NCBI RefSeq assembly: GCF_036850765.1
Contig: NC_089490.1
Span: 390,118,558 to 390,182,557 of the forward strand
DNA length: 64,000 nt
From: Saccopteryx bilineata
Taxonomy: Eukaryota; Chordata; Mammalia; Chiroptera; Emballonuridae
Direction: 5' to 3'
Shown: positions 1 through 47,030 of the stretch, in pieces
Layout: each line of letters opens with the position of its first letter
Position numbering within the stretch: position 1 is the first letter of the stretch
Position numbers and translations under genes: made by a program
Notes under the pieces: generated by a model
Databases searched by the model: none
What the model was told of the DNA's origin: nothing
The model's input: only the letters and a program-made list of their open reading frames with translations

Positions 1-570
1 TCTGCAATGGAAAAACCTTCTACTCCCTCCCTGGGCAGGAAAGACTACACTCTATCAGGGCACTCAGACCTGCTGGCTTCCTCCTCCCAAAAGGAAACTG
101 ATGATCAGATTTGGGCTCCCCACTGGGGAAGGAAGAGCAGAGTAGGGCCCTGTCCCTACATCTTTTCTGGTTCCCAGTGTCTTGAACTGGACAGGCTATC
201 TCCTAATGGGACCGGGATGTGTACAGACTGGGGGCTTGCCCACAGAGACCCCCCCCCCACTCCAGGCCTTATCGGCACAGAACCACATCCAGGCTGTGGT
301 GACCATGGGTCAGCAGGACAAAGATGGTCCTGAGTACGTGGGACCAGGCAGGAGAGTCCTGGTTTGCTAGCTCTGTTTCCAATATACTTGTCACAGCTCC
401 TCAGTCTCCTCACTTGAAGAGTGTGCCGTGGGGGAGACTGAGCTTCCTTCTAAGTATTAGTGTTTTCTGAATTTAGGAGTCCACTCTCCCTTAACTCTTC
501 TGCCTTCAGTTTGTTCTGAAGCTCAACTAAGTTTCCCTGTGCCTGCGTGAGAACAAGCACACTGGTCAGG
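1..570. other. Sequence downstream of MYBPC3
   Basis: Non-coding. In human the 3' end of MADD lies just beyond this side. I see no MADD exon or poly(A) signal that I can assign. Confidence 0.5.
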
Positions 571-574
571 AAGA

Positions 575-864
575 GGCAGGTCTCTGCACTGATCTTTTAT
601 TGCCCTTATACACAGAGAAAGCACGGCAGGCCAGGACTGTCTGCAACCATCATTTTCTGAGCCCACTGCTTTTTGCCCCCCAAATCTGAGAGCTCCCAAC
701 AGGTCAGACCGCGTGGTCCCCTCACACCTGCTTGTCCCCACACTGCCCCACTGATACCTCCCCAGCCAGCCCCCAGAGACCCACTTGAGCACACACATCC
801 AACAGCAAGGAGGCCTGTCCATCTCCTCCCAGGCTCCTGGCACGTGGCTGGTATCCAGGTGCAC
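575..864 (-). other. MYBPC3: MYBPC3 exon 35, non-coding 3'UTR
   Basis: Starts after gtgtcacag with GTGCACCTGGATACC, close to the human terminal exon as I remember it. It ends about 20 nt past an AATAAA at 596-601, which is followed by AGATCAGTGCAG. The exact cleavage point is an estimate. Confidence 0.85.
596..601 (-). terminator. MYBPC3: MYBPC3 polyadenylation signal AATAAA
   Basis: TTTATT on the plus strand; the minus strand reads GGGCAATAAAAGATCAGTGC, the same context I remember at the human MYBPC3 3' end. Confidence 0.9.
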
Positions 865-982
865 CTGTGACACAGGGTCCCCCATGAGTGAGCTGGATTG
901 ACTAAGAGCCACCCGCACCCCCATTTCCTGATGGCTGCCTCTGATTTGGGCCCTGAGTCCTGGGATGGTCCAGAGTACATAC

Positions 983-1009
983 CTGGCCATCTGCGAGGAG
1001 CCAGCACGG

Positions 1010-1020
<11 letters not shown>
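983..1020 (-). CDS. MYBPC3: MYBPC3 exon 34, last 11 coding nt plus 27 nt 3'UTR
   Basis: Reads TG CCT CAG TGA with the stop at 1010-1012. The exon then runs 27 nt into the 3'UTR and ends at GGCCAG|gtatgt. Splicing within the 3'UTR matches human, where an intron follows about c.*26. Confidence 0.93.
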
Positions 1021-18118
<17,098 letters not shown>

Positions 18119-18270
18119 CTTGAGAGAGGTCAAACCAGGAACCGAGCAGGCATGGGCCACGGGAAGAGGATCTGAGCAGGGACCCGTCCCCCCTCTATAT
18201 AAGGGGCCCTCCCCCTCCCCAGGCCCTCCTTATCTGCCTCCTTCCCAGCTACCTGCTAAATATAGACAAA
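18119..18270 (-). promoter_or_regulatory. MYBPC3: MYBPC3 5'UTR and core promoter
   Basis: A TATA-like CCTTATATAG lies at 18195-18204 on the minus strand, which would place initiation near 18165-18172 and give a 5'UTR of about 50 nt. At 18256-18265 CTAAATATAG matches the MEF2 consensus YTAWWWWTAR exactly, next to an E-box-like CAGCTACCTG. MEF2 and a CArG-like TATA region fit a cardiac promoter. The transcription start is inferred, not shown. Confidence 0.7.
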
Positions 18271-19260
18271 TTCCAGAGAGCAAGGGCTCTCCAGGAGAAT
18301 GTGGGGCCGAGTTGTTCCTGGCTGGCCCCTGCCCTTCCCCGCCAGCCCAATGTGATGGCTTCTGGCCCCCATCCCCAGTGACCGTCAGGGGTACCCCAAG
18401 CCCAGCCTTGTCTGTGTGTCCATCTCACAGGCAAACTGTGCCATGGGACTGTGCCTGGCCCATGGCTCTGAGGTGGATGGCTCAAACACCTATGGGTAGT
18501 ATGGATGATTGAAACTTACCATCCCTTTAAACACAGAAATTCATTCCTTTCTGCCATTTTAACCACTTTTAAACCGCATCGCATGCACCTGAGCCTTCTT
18601 TAAAAGAGGACTGCACACCTCGTTAATGTCAGGGTTGGGGTTCTGGGAGCCCAAGGGGCTCGGGGCAGGGAGGTGTGCCGGCTGTCTGCCCAACACTACA
18701 GGCCCCAGAACCTGGGCTGGCTGAGGTCTGCAGGCTGCTTCCGAAGTCTCCTCACTCCCAGGCTGTCGGCCGCCACTTCTTGCTACTGGAGAGTGGGAAG
18801 CAAGAAGCTCGGAGGCTTCCCCGCTCTCCCTTCTCTGTTTCCCGCCTGCTGTGGCCTGGAAGCCAGAGGACCCAAGGGGTTCGCCTGTGTCTAGGCTCCT
18901 GCTCCCATGGAATCGGGGGGCGCTTTGTGGCCCCCTGGAACTCTAGGGCTTGAATCCACCATGCTCACCTGTACCTCATTCCAGATGCGGGAGCCTCCTA
19001 CCTCTCACTGACGCGGCAGCCCACGCGCAGTTCCAGCTGGCCTGACCAGAGCCAGCTGTGTGAACTTGAACAAATGACCTGACCTCGACAAGCCTCAGTT
19101 TCCCAGTCTGTAAAGCGGAATGATATTAGAACCCATTTTTCAAGGTTTCCATGCAATTAATGGCCGGAACACTGGATAGTGTTGTTGCCATTAGTATCAC
19201 TACCGACACCTGGGCCATAACCTATGGTTTATGAGGTTAAGTCTGATTGAGACTTCTTAA
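18271..19260. other. MYBPC3-SPI1 intergenic spacer
   Basis: No gene is visible. A MIR on the plus strand lies at 19040-19200 ('ctgtgtgaacttgaacaaat', 'agcctcagtttcccagtctg'). The remainder is unique sequence without a recognised feature. Confidence 0.6.
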
Positions 19261-19264
19261 AGAA

Positions 19265-19619
19265 TTTTTTTAAGCTAGAGACAGACAGGCGGATGGGAAG
19301 GGAGACAGATGAGAAGTATCAACTTGTAGTTGTGGCACTTTAGTTGTTCGTTGATTGCGTCTCAGATGTGCTCCAGCTGAGTCAGTGACCCCTTGCTCAA
19401 GCCAGCGACCTTGGGCTCAAGCCAGTGCCCCTGGGCTCAAGCCAGTGACCATGGGATCATGTCGATTTTCTCACGCTCAAGCTGGCAACTGGCAACCGGC
19501 AACCCTGCCTGCACTCAAGCTGGTGAGCCCGCACTCAAACTGGCGACCTCATGATTTTGAACCTGGGACCTCAGTGTCCCAGGTCTATGCTCTATCCACT
19601 ATGCCACCACCGGTCAGGT
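19265..19619 (-). mobile_element. Type C tRNA-SINE
   Basis: Minus-strand head aacctgaccggtggtggcat, then repeated 'gcttgagc' units, and the end 'agttgatacttctcatctgt'. It lies just 3' of SPI1. Confidence 0.85.
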
Positions 19620-19839
19620 TCATGGAGACTTCTAAGAAACCCATTTATCAGGTGTTTAGGGCTTTTTAATGATTTATTCCCCTAAATACAACTGGGGACT
19701 TGTTCTTTCCACCAGCTCTAGCTCCTGACCGATTACTGTGTCATCACGGCCCCAGCATCTAAGCACTGGGTAGAGGCCTCAGTAAACGCCCAATAGACAG
19801 ACACAGGGGAGAAGGAAAGGTCACACAAGAGGGCCCAGA

Positions 19840-20229
19840 CAAGGTGCACAAACAATTTTAATAACTTTAATATGTAGAAGCTAATGGATAGAGGTGTGAG
19901 AAGGGAGAGAGGCTTAAAAGGAGGGTTCAATTTACATAGATATGATGACTTCGAACTCCCCAGGAAGCACCTGATTGTATTAAGCCAAGGGTCAGACGCC
20001 CAAGTGCCTTTTGGAGCTGGAGCTGGAGCTGGAGTCCTGGTGGGAGATGAAGCAGGGATGTGGGTGGGAGCTTAGAGGAGGAGGGAGTGTGCGGTGAGGC
20101 AAGGCCCGGCCCGCCACAGTCCTGCCCTGGCCCCTGGGAGCTTTCCCTCCCTGTGTCCAGGCCGGGCGAGGGGTTAATGCTATGGCCTGCGTAGAGGCCC
20201 GGCGGGCCCAGCAGGTCGCTCACCCGGGC
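19840..20229 (-). other. SPI1: SPI1 3'UTR with ATTAAA poly(A) signals
   Basis: Two ATTAAA hexamers (19866-19871 and 19857-19862) lie in tandem as ATTAAAGTTATTAAAATTG. No AATAAA is present nearby. Cleavage near 19840 is inferred. A (AGCTCC)n-like run is at about 20010-20035. Confidence 0.75.
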
Positions 20230-37877
<17,648 letters not shown>

Positions 37878-38145
37878 CCAGCCGAGCTCCAAGCCAGTCA
37901 GGTCCCCTGCCTCGGTGGGGGCCAGTGCGGAGCCCCTCGGGATGGGAAGCCCCGTCGGGGGCTGGACGGACTCCGGCGGGCGCAGGGCTCAGGCCTGCCC
38001 CCTGAGCTACAGGAGCCCTGCGTGAGCCCCCTCCCTTGACATTGCAGGGCCAGCGCAAGTTCCTGATTTTATCGTAGAGCCTGCCACTGGAAGATAGTCC
38101 CCTTGGGGTGACATCACCACCCCAGCCCGTTTGCATAAATCTCTC
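37878..38145 (-). promoter_or_regulatory. SPI1: SPI1 5'UTR and proximal promoter
   Basis: On the minus strand GATAAAATCAGGAACT (38058-38073) joins a GATA site to an ETS core GGAA (38060-38063), the arrangement expected of the autoregulated PU.1 promoter. An octamer-like ATGCAAAC (38129-38136) lies about 65 nt further upstream. There is no clear TATA box, typical of this promoter. Initiation near 38045 is inferred. Confidence 0.6.
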
Positions 38146-38804
38146 TTACACTACAGGAAGTCTCTGGCCTGCTGGGGCAGGTGGTGCTCCAGGGGCTGGC
38201 CTGGGAGGCTATGGGGGCCAGGCCCCTGCCCAGAGGAAGCTGGGACTGTGAGGGGCATCCTTGGGGGCTGGGATGGGGAGGAAGAGTGGAAGGGAGGAGG
38301 GCTAGCTCTACCACAGGGAGGCCTTTGCTGCCCAGAGCCATAGTGAGGCTCTAACTCCTAACCCCACAAATGCTTACGTCTCCCAAGACCCCCTGCCATG
38401 TGGCCAGTAGTAACTTAGTTAGGGTCAGACCTGGTAGGGTTGGACTCTTGGGGCCTCTACTTTCTGGGGTCAGCCTGGCTGGCTGAGGGTTTGGACCCAG
38501 CAGACTACCAGGCCTGGTTCCTCCTAGGCCGGGGACCCCCTACCCCTAGGTTCCACGGGCCTGAGGCTGGGCTCCAGGGCAAGGTCTTCAGCACATGTGC
38601 TCTCCTCTCCCCCCACCCCAGTCCCTTCACACCGACTTTCTTTCCACCAAAGGAGGGTCCTGGGTTCTTATTCCACTCCTCCAGTTTCCTGAGTACCACT
38701 GCTTCTTCCAGACCTCTGGGGGTACTACCCGCAGCCCAGATCTGTTTCCCCACTCTTTTCCAATGCCTGGATATCGATCTAGTCTTCCTAGCTTACTAAA
38801 CTTT

Positions 38805-39215
38805 CTCATCTATCCATTCATTCATCTATTTCCCCATCCATTCGTTTATTTATTTGTCCATCCATCTATCCACCCATCAAGTCAGCCATACATTCATTTA
38901 TTTATTAGTTTATCCAACTGTCCATTCATTCATTCACTTATCTGCTAGTCCATTCATCCACTCACCCATCTATTTATCTACTTGTTCATCTAGTTGTCTG
39001 TATGTCATAGATCAGTCCATTCATCTGTTATTCATTCATCAGTCTCTATTTCCTGTTTATCTTCTGTATATCCAGCTATCAATCTGTTCACCCATTGTCC
39101 ATTTATCCATCTACTCATCTATCCATCCACCTATTCAGCTCACCACCCATCCATCCATCCATCTACCTACCCACTCATCAATTTATTCATTCATTCATTA
39201 ATTCTTTTATCTGTG
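38805..39215. repeat. Long degenerate (ATTC/ATCC/TATC)n array
   Basis: About 410 nt of imperfect tetranucleotides, starting 0.7 kb upstream of the inferred SPI1 start. A shorter (ATTC)n block lies at 39803-39840. Confidence 0.9.
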
Positions 39216-39219
39216 CGTC

Positions 39220-40850
39220 CTGCCAGTATTAATTGACTTTCTGATTCTACACTGAGTGCTGGAAAAACAGGAAAGTGTTGAACAAGATCCCTGCCTTGTC
39301 TGGGATCCTAATCTAGTCTGGGAGGCAGAGAGATGAATGGAGACATGTTTTGATCCATTGATCTCCGGTGAGTCCACTCCGCTGGGGAAGAACTTCTTGA
39401 GCATTCAGTTTCCTCCCTGTGGGGTCTAGCCTTTTGCTTCCTATCCCCTTCCCACTAGAACTAGCTTGCCCCCTTCCTGTCAGTGGGACCTCAGGCTCCC
39501 ACGTGTTTCTTCACAGGCAGCAAAAGACCAGAGATCCACAGGTTTGGTTTCACTATTAGATCTTTGATCTTCACTGATTTTTTGCATGCACACTTGGGAC
39601 TCGTTCAGGGGTCCAGGTCACAAGTCCCCAAGACACCCTCAGACCTGACCCAGGCCCCTCTCCAAGAGGAAGGCAGGGGCAGGCTGCGTCAGCATTGGCT
39701 CCATCCCTGCTTCAACTTTCGTGTCAAGAAGGCAGAGTCCCAGCTAATTAGATGTGTGTGAAGGTGGGTCTACTCCATGACAACCAGGTCCTGCTTGATG
39801 TCTCATTCATTCATTCATTCATTCACTCATTCATTATTATCTTGGTTTGGTTTGCTTATATGCTTATTTATCTACTAACTTGTTCATTCAATCACTAACA
39901 TGTTTTTGAGGGTCTTCCGCACAGGCTGGGCACAAACTGGAATGAGGCCTCCGGGAGCTTGCAGGAACGCAGAGGTGACAGATACACAAACAGCGGGTGT
40001 AGTTCTCTGGGGGGGGGGGACAAGGAGGAGGTGCTAGGTGCAGTGAGGCCCAGCTGAATGGTCAGAACCACAGGCAGGAGAGCACGTAAGGGGGAGGGCA
40101 TTGTCCGGAGGAGGGAAAGAACAAGGGAACAGGGAGCAGCCATCCTTGTGGCCAGAAGCAAGACAGGACAGGACAGCAAAGGGCCTTGAGTGTCCAACCA
40201 GGAGTGTGGGCTGCATCAGGGGTGACTGTGGGGCCTCTGCTGGCTGTAGGCAGGGGGGTGTTCTCTGTGGTGCAGGCAGCAAACATCGACTCTATGTTTC
40301 TGGGGCCTAAGTCTCAAGGACCCCGGGAGAAGAAAGAGATTCCATTGTCTCAACCCTGGCTAAGTCCAAGAGCCCTGAGTGAGGAAGACCCCCAAAAGAT
40401 CCAGGGCCCAGATCTCTTAGAATGGGCAGAATGACTCTCACTTCCTGCTCAACGTGAGCATCGTGTCTGTTCATGCACCAACATGTCCTCCCCACCCCTC
40501 CTCCCCTCCCCCGCCCCCCGAAGCGCACCAGAGGCCTCTCTCCCAGACCTCACATGCCCAGCGACCTGCTCTTATTCAAAGCCTTCCGAACATTCAGACC
40601 CAGATTCTAAGCAATTCCAAGCAGAGCAGGAAGGGTCTGACCGCCCACCACCCCAAAGCTAAGAGCTCCTTTAAAAGGAGGAAAACTTATTTTCTGAGTG
40701 TTCAGCATTGTGCTGCTGCTTCCACCCTTGTGATCTCACGTAACTAAGACAATCAATCATCTGTCACACGGTGGCCCAGGAGGTCAGTGACTCGCCCAGG
40801 GTCCCACAGCCTGTGTGGAGAGCTGGGGCAGGAAACCTGCCTCCTAGAGC
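39220..40850. other. SPI1 upstream region
   Basis: No gene recognised. It contains the short (ATTC)n block at 39803-39840 and otherwise unique sequence. Confidence 0.4.
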
Positions 40851-40854
40851 TCGG

Positions 40855-41075
40855 GGAGAGGCCAGATCCTCGCGGGGAGGGAAGGAAGAAAGAAGAAAGG
40901 CTGAGGAGCCAAGCAGAGAGAGGGCAGAAAGGGCAGAGAAGGGGGAAAGACAGTGAGGGTCAGAAGGGAAGGGAAAGAGAAACAAAACAGGAGAAAGTGG
41001 TAAAGGAAGGAAGTGAGGCTGCGAGAACTTTAAGTGAGGAGAGAACAGGGTGGGGGTCAGAAGAGGAGGGCGAAG
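40855..41075. repeat. GA-rich purine tract
   Basis: About 220 nt with roughly 85% purines on the plus strand (gggaaagaga, ggaaggaag units). Confidence 0.8.
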
Positions 41076-41664
41076 GAGTGGGGAGAGAGCAGATGGGACC
41101 GCCGGGGGCGACCTGGCCTCCTGCTTCTCTGCGGGGGCCCCCGGCCTCTGGCCATCGCCAGGTGCCTCGGTGCCTCACGCCTGGGCTCTGACTCTCATTC
41201 TTCTCAGCAAGGGATCAGTTTGAACCCAAATGTCTTCGAGGTTCCAGAGAATGAGAGGCAAAAACAATTTCCGATCATTTTATTTTTTGAATAGATAATA
41301 TAGGCACCTGATACAAAACTCAAAAGGTACAAAAAGGGAAACAGTTGCCCAGCTCCCCTTCCATAGGCTCCCTGCAGTTTACCTGATTCTGCGTATCTTT
41401 CTAGAAATGGTGTAAGCTTACTCAAGCGCAGAGGCAGATGTGTTCTCTTGTTAATTTTCCCTAAAAGGTAGCATAAAAACACATTGTGGTTTGCTTTCCT
41501 CCCCTCAAATCCACTCCATTTCCATGCACATACAGCTATCTTGTTCTTTTTAATGACTGTATGGTATTCCACCGTTCAGATGGAGTGCAATATTTTAAAA
41601 TCATGAGAGACTTTGTTCATATTAACAAATGCGCAAAACATTTACATACAATTTAAAGAATAAT

Positions 41665-42045
41665 TGCCTGGTCAGGTGATGGCACAGTGGATAGAGCGTC
41701 AACCTGGGATGCTGAGGACCCAGGTTCAAAACCCCGAGGTTGCCAGCTTGAGCATGAGCTCATCCGGTTTGAGCAGAAGCTCACCAGCTTGAGCGCAGGG
41801 TCACCGGCTTGCGCATGGGATTATAGACACAACCCCACAGACAATGGCTTGAGCTCAAGGGTGCTGGTTTGAGCAAGGGCTCACTGGCTTGGTTGGAACC
41901 CCCCAGTCAAGGCACATATGAGAAAGCAATCAATGAACAACTAAGGTGCCACAACTATGAGTTGATGCTTCTCATCTCTCTCCTTTCCTGTCTGTCCCTG
42001 TCCTTCTCTCTCTCTCCATCTCTCTCTCTTGCTAAAAACGTAATA
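41665..42045 (+). mobile_element. Type C tRNA-SINE
   Basis: Head attgcctggtcaggtgatgg. It contains the uninterrupted 'gaacaactaaggtgcc' region that serves as an empty-site comparison for the hAT insertion at 59239. Confidence 0.88.
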
Positions 42046-42622
42046 AGAATTATAAAGCTAACTCTTATGTAACCACCATCCAGGTCAAGAAGTGACCCCC
42101 TTCCCGCCTCCAGAGGCATCAATGTCCCCTCACAGACCCTTCCCTCTCTCTTGAAGTAACACCGTCCTATGGTTTTTAGTACTTACTTCATTACTTTTCT
42201 CTATAATTTTACCATTTATGTAAATGTCTCTAACACATAGCTTAGTTTTGTTTTTGTTTTTAATCTAAACAGGCTTTAATATTTATATAAAGAGAACTGT
42301 ATTGTAAATATTGGGGGAGGGAATGTATATATTTCTGCTTCTCTTTCCCACCATGTAGCTGTGGTCAATTTTCATAGCAGTGGTTTTTAAACTTGTTACA
42401 CATGGGGACCAGTGAAAATAAGAGAATTAATTCGAGGATCGCTGAGGCAGAAATCACGCTGAGCATAAGCGAATTCGACTAAGATCATTGCGTCTATAAT
42501 CTTCATACAGCAGCAGGGTGGTTAACTATTTGGTTACCTGGCACAAGATGTCTGGCGGACCTGTCTGCAGACCAAGGGTTGCTAAACACTGCCGTATTGT
42601 ATTCCAGTCATTAAAAACTTAC

Positions 42623-42787
42623 TGCCTGACCTGTGGTGGCGCAGTTGATAAAGCAGAGACCTGAAATGCTGCGGTCGCTGGTTCAAAACCCTGGGCTTGC
42701 CTGGTCAAGGCACATATGGGAGTTGATGTTTCCTGCTCCCTGCCCTTCTCTCTCTCTCTCTAAAATGAATAAATAAAGTCTTTTCCA
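42623..42787 (+). mobile_element. Type B tRNA-SINE
   Basis: Head tgcctgacctgtggtggcgc, B-box ggttcaaaacc, (CT)n, then 'aaaatgaataaataaagtc'. Confidence 0.88.
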
Positions 42788-43524
42788 AAAAGTTTTACTT
42801 AAGTAGTCTTTTATGAACAAATGTTCAGGTTGTTTCCAGTCCTTTGCTATTACAAATAATGCTAAAATCGATAAAATTTACGCATATGCAAGTGTACGTC
42901 TAGGATAAATTTTCACAAGTTAGAAGAGTTGAAATGCTGGGTCAATTGGCAAGGGTTTTCTGTTTGTTGTTTGTTCGTTAGCAGGGTAGTTAGAGGGAGG
43001 ACCCCCTGGAGGAGCAGTCCATCAAGGGCAGATGACCAGAGTAGCTGAACGTTGGTTCGGGCTGGATGGGCTACGGCTCTGGCTTGGGGGCTAGTTTCTG
43101 CGCGTTTGCCTTTGCTGTCTATGCACAAGCACCCTTCCACAGCGAAGAACAAAGCGGACTTTTGTGTCTCCAATGAAAACAATTTAGGAGAAAGATTTTC
43201 TTCTGGGAAAGTAAATGTTTGAAGGGAAACAAAAACTCTTTAAATTCTCCTTCCTTTATATTTAACTTTCCAAGGAACATGTTGATGGTTAAAGATTAAC
43301 ACTGAAACAGGAGTCACCTGTGCCCAGGGGCACCCTGCTCCTCCCTCCCCGCCAGTGCAAACACGCGGTGCCAGAAACTCCTTAAATGCAGTAGACATAG
43401 AGAGCCCTTAAAGTATAATGTTGAAAATGACATATATCTATCTTAACTCACTGGAATTGAGATCATTTATTTAGATTTTGTAACATCAGTGCACAGGGGT
43501 CTTTGACTCACCTTTTTATTTAGA

Positions 43525-43640
43525 TGTATTTTTTTATTGAGATATAATTGATGTGTAATATTTTATTAGTTTGAGGTGTACTGCCTTTTAAATTTGAGAT
43601 AGATGATAGATAAATAATAGATCAGTAAATAGATAGAGAT
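43525..43640 (-). repeat. L1 3'-end fragment
   Basis: Plus strand 'tttttattgagatataattg' and 'ttttattagtttgaggtgta', the reverse complement of an L1 3' end, ending in a (GATA)n run. Confidence 0.65.
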
Positions 43641-45880
43641 ACTGTCACATTGCCCTTGATAAAAGTTGTACCCACCTACCCTCCTTCCCAGAGCACGTGA
43701 CAGGGCTGTTCGCTATCCCACTGGGACAGGCCCTGTGGTGCTGAGCCCTGCAGAGAGACAGCGAGGCCTGGCAGGCTGGGGCGGTGGGGGTCTGGCTGGG
43801 CAGCCCTTTGCCCCCACTGGCCTGGGTGGCTGATGGGGTTAGGCTGGGTGCTATTGCAATCACAAGGTAGGCGGGCAACAGGAAATGTGGGTGCTGGGTC
43901 CTCGGAGCTAAGTCCCCATAGGGGACACAACCCCTAAACTTGCAGACCCTGCAACAGAAAAGAGCTCTGAAATGAGGGAGTGTAGCCCCCTCCTCCTCTC
44001 CTAGCAGCTGGCCCCACGGGAGTGACGGGGCATGTGGGAGAACTCAGCCTCGGGTCATGAGCTGGGAAAGTTGACAAACAGAGCTGAACTGTGTACAGAA
44101 ATGGCTGTCTTGCAACTTCCTCTCCTGGTTGAGACACTGGGAGAGGCTCCTTGCGCCCCAGCTTCGGTCGCCTGGGCCCCTCGGAGCTCCCGAGCGCTGG
44201 TCAGAGCACGAGGCTGGCTCTTTAGTGCATTAGGACATGCAACAAATATTTACTCAGACCCTCAGTGGGCCAGGCGACCCAAACAGGCAAAGACCCCTGA
44301 CATGGGGCAGGGGGCTTGTTCTGGAGCAGGGGAGACGAGGGATAAGGATAGTGGGTGAGATGGCTTTATTGCCAGTTGGAAAGCGGGCGAGGGGGCGGCC
44401 CGCAGTACGTCGAGGGGCGAGCCAAGCAGAAAGCTGGGGAGCAGTGCCAGGCAGGGGGACCAGCCAGTGCGAATGCCAGGCAGGGCATGGGCCAGGCCAG
44501 CGGGGGCCTGTGTGAGGGGCGCAGAGAAGGGGGAGGCTGCATCAGGCAGGGGCTTGGGCGATGCTGTGTGGAGTTTGGTTCTGGCTCCAGATGGAAGGGG
44601 GCACGTACCACAGCAGGGTGCATTCTGTCCTCACAACTACTGTTTGTGCCATCACCATCCTCGTGGTACGGATGAGAACACTGAGGCTCAGAAGCGGCCC
44701 GGGACGTGCTCAGGGTGGCTCAGCCGATCTGTGGCGCAGGGAGGCTTAAACCCAGGTCTGCCTGAGACCCTGGCTGATATCCACGGCCACTGTTCATAAA
44801 GTGCTTACAGCCCAGGACAGAGGCGCGGGAAAGGAGCTGCCCCTTGTCAGCCCCCACGGGTCCGGCTGTAACTCATTCCACCCTCGCATAACCCCGTGGG
44901 GCAGGCACTTCATTATCAGTGTCAGGTCACACACAAAGGAAATGAGGCTCAGGCTGATGAGGGCTGTGGCCCAAGGACACGCAGCTGGTGAGTGGAGTGA
45001 GACGGGGCTGCTGCTGTGACTGTGCTGCCTCCCTGTCCCTACCTTGAGTTTCTCCCAGGGGTATTTCCCTATCTATAATTCTTCCTTGGCTCTCACTTGT
45101 CCACAGGCCTAAGTGCAAACCTCTGAGGCCTGTGCTGGAGCCCCCAACACCCAGAGTCCACCGGCCTTTCTACCCTCCCCCACCCCAAGTGGGCCAGCCC
45201 CACCCTCACCTCCACCCAGAAGATACTTTTCACCATTCCCAGAGCCTCTTTCTCAATCCATGACCTTTGCTCACAGCCACCCCCTCCACACCCGGTGGCC
45301 TCTGTCTCTCAAAGGCTTTGTTTACCTGCATCTCTCCCCAGCCCCCCTGAGTCTCGCCTCCCATCTGCCCCAACCCCAGGAGGCACGGATCCCCAGAGGC
45401 ACGGATCCTCCGCTGGGCCCTGAATCACGGCCACCCCACCACACCCTTGTCTCTTGCTGACCAGGCCTACAGACAGGGAGCTCACCTCCTGGCCACATCA
45501 CTCAGCCTCCGGCACCTCAAACCCACCGCCACCCACAGTGACTTCCTCCTGCTCACCACGGGCAGCAGCCCCACGCTGCTGGCTCACGGAGGGCAGGAGC
45601 TGCTTCCCTTCAGGCCCCCACCCCACCCCGTGTGGAGCCCCTGACACCACCCACCCCTTCTATCCCAGTGCCCCTGGGACCTTCCCCGCGACTGGATGTG
45701 TGGCCTCTGGGCAAGTTCCTTCCACTCGCCAAAGCTCAGGATTCACGTCTGCAGAGAGGTCAGAGCGCCCTGCCTCCCAGCACTGTTCAAAGGGCCGGAA
45801 AAGATTGTCGGCCTTTACCTGGAATACTGTAGGGTTCCATTAGTGCACATGTCCCTCATTGGCCTCCACAAGTGCGTCCT
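43641..45880. other. SPI1 upstream region, no gene
   Basis: No gene recognised. MIR-like pieces are near 44650-44700 and 44880-45000 (reverse-type 'gaggctcaggctgatgaggg'). Confidence 0.4.
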
Positions 45881-45884
45881 GGAG

Positions 45885-46045
45885 GTAGACCTTGATTTGA
45901 ATCCTGTCCCTGTCCTTCGTCTGCTGTGTAGCTGAAGGCAGGTCACTACTCAGGGCCTCAGTGTCCTCCTCTGTGAAATGGGGGCAGCATTAGGGTGCAC
46001 CTCACGGGGTCATGAGAATGAGATGAGATAGCCCGTGATGTTCTA
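45885..46045 (+). repeat. MIR
   Basis: Reads 'ctactcagggcctcagtgtc', 'ctctgtgaaatgggggcagc'. A reverse MIR3-like copy lies at 46350-46470. Confidence 0.7.
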
Positions 46046-46799
46046 GTGTGAGGCCCGGGGTCCCCCAGGAGGAAGGAAGGCTCGGCCTGCCCTGAGGCTC
46101 AGGGTCTCTGCGGCCCTCAGCCTCTCCGAGCTCTCCACCCCCGGGCCGCTCTATGGTCTCCTCGGAAAAACCGAGAAACGCAGGGGCCAGGAAGCTGGCG
46201 GAGGAGAGCCCGGGACAGCCGCCCCTTCCCTCCCTCGCACCCCACACTTCTCTGTCCCCTGTCTGAGCAACCCAGTCTCGGCAGGGGAAGGCCACCCCCG
46301 GGGCTGGAGTGAGGGCCCTGTGATGGGGTCTGAGGGGCCCTTTGAAAAGAAGAAAGGAAAGCAATCATTACTGAGCTCCTGTCACGGGCCCAGCGCCTTG
46401 GATCCTCACAACGAAGCTCTGGGACAGGGAGGATCCCCATTTTCCAGAGAAGAAATGGGGCTCAGAGTGGAGCCCTCACTTCCACTGTCCAGGTCACAGA
46501 GCACGAAGGGCCAGAATCCGAGTTAGACCCAGGCTCATGTTTCTGCAAACCTGTGCTCAGCTTGCTGCAGCGAGTGTGGGCCTGGAGACCTGGGCAGGGG
46601 CCTCTGAGCCTGTACTGGGTGTAAGAGGGCCCTGAGGGAGCCAGTGAGCCAGAGGCTGGTTTCTACTTTCAGGCTGTGGGGCCTGATAGGGTTGCAGGTG
46701 GGGGCCATGACCCCCTCCTCTCTTAAGTGGACAAAGGGACACTGACAAATTGGATGTTCCAGGACACTCCCCCCCACCCCTGGGGATCCGGGTCACTAA

Positions 46800-47030
46800 C
46801 CCCTGTGTGGAAGGTCCCCTAGCTTATTTACAGTTAATCTTATATAGATCACTGAAAGCTACATTTTTCCTTAATGACTACCAGCCCCACCCTCAAATCA
46901 ACCCTATTTAATCCGACCTATTAGAGAACCGAGGGCTGCTCTCCCTTACGAGACAGCCGGGCAGGTTTTCCTTCAGTAAAGCCTGTTACTCTGGTCTTTT
47001 GGATTCCGAGTGATTCTATCAGGTCCCAAG
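46800..47030 (+). mobile_element. Possible endogenous retrovirus LTR fragment
   Basis: The 3' part has LTR-like order: 'ctctcccttacgagacagcc', then 'cagtaaagcctgttactctg' (a variant poly(A) signal AGTAAA before a GT-rich run). No coding region follows. Family and edges are not known to me; this could be another old repeat. Confidence 0.4.

Larger units (their letters stand above)
41265..42960 (-). repeat. Old L1 3' region, reverse, split by two SINEs
   Basis: Plus strand reads 'ttcttttt' and 'aatgactgtatggtattcca' near 41555, then after the SINEs 'caggttgtttccagtccttt' and 'gctattacaaataatgctaa', the reverse complement of L1M 3' ends. SINEs interrupt at 41665-42045 and 42623-42787. The middle part (42150-42600) is uncertain. 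Confidence 0.55.

Noticed and set aside
38805..39215. CRISPR-like regular repeats
   Set aside because: Mammalian microsatellite DNA with no repeat-spacer structure.
38854..39236. Ile/His/Ser-rich frames resembling a secreted peptide
   Set aside because: Translation of a degenerate tetranucleotide array.
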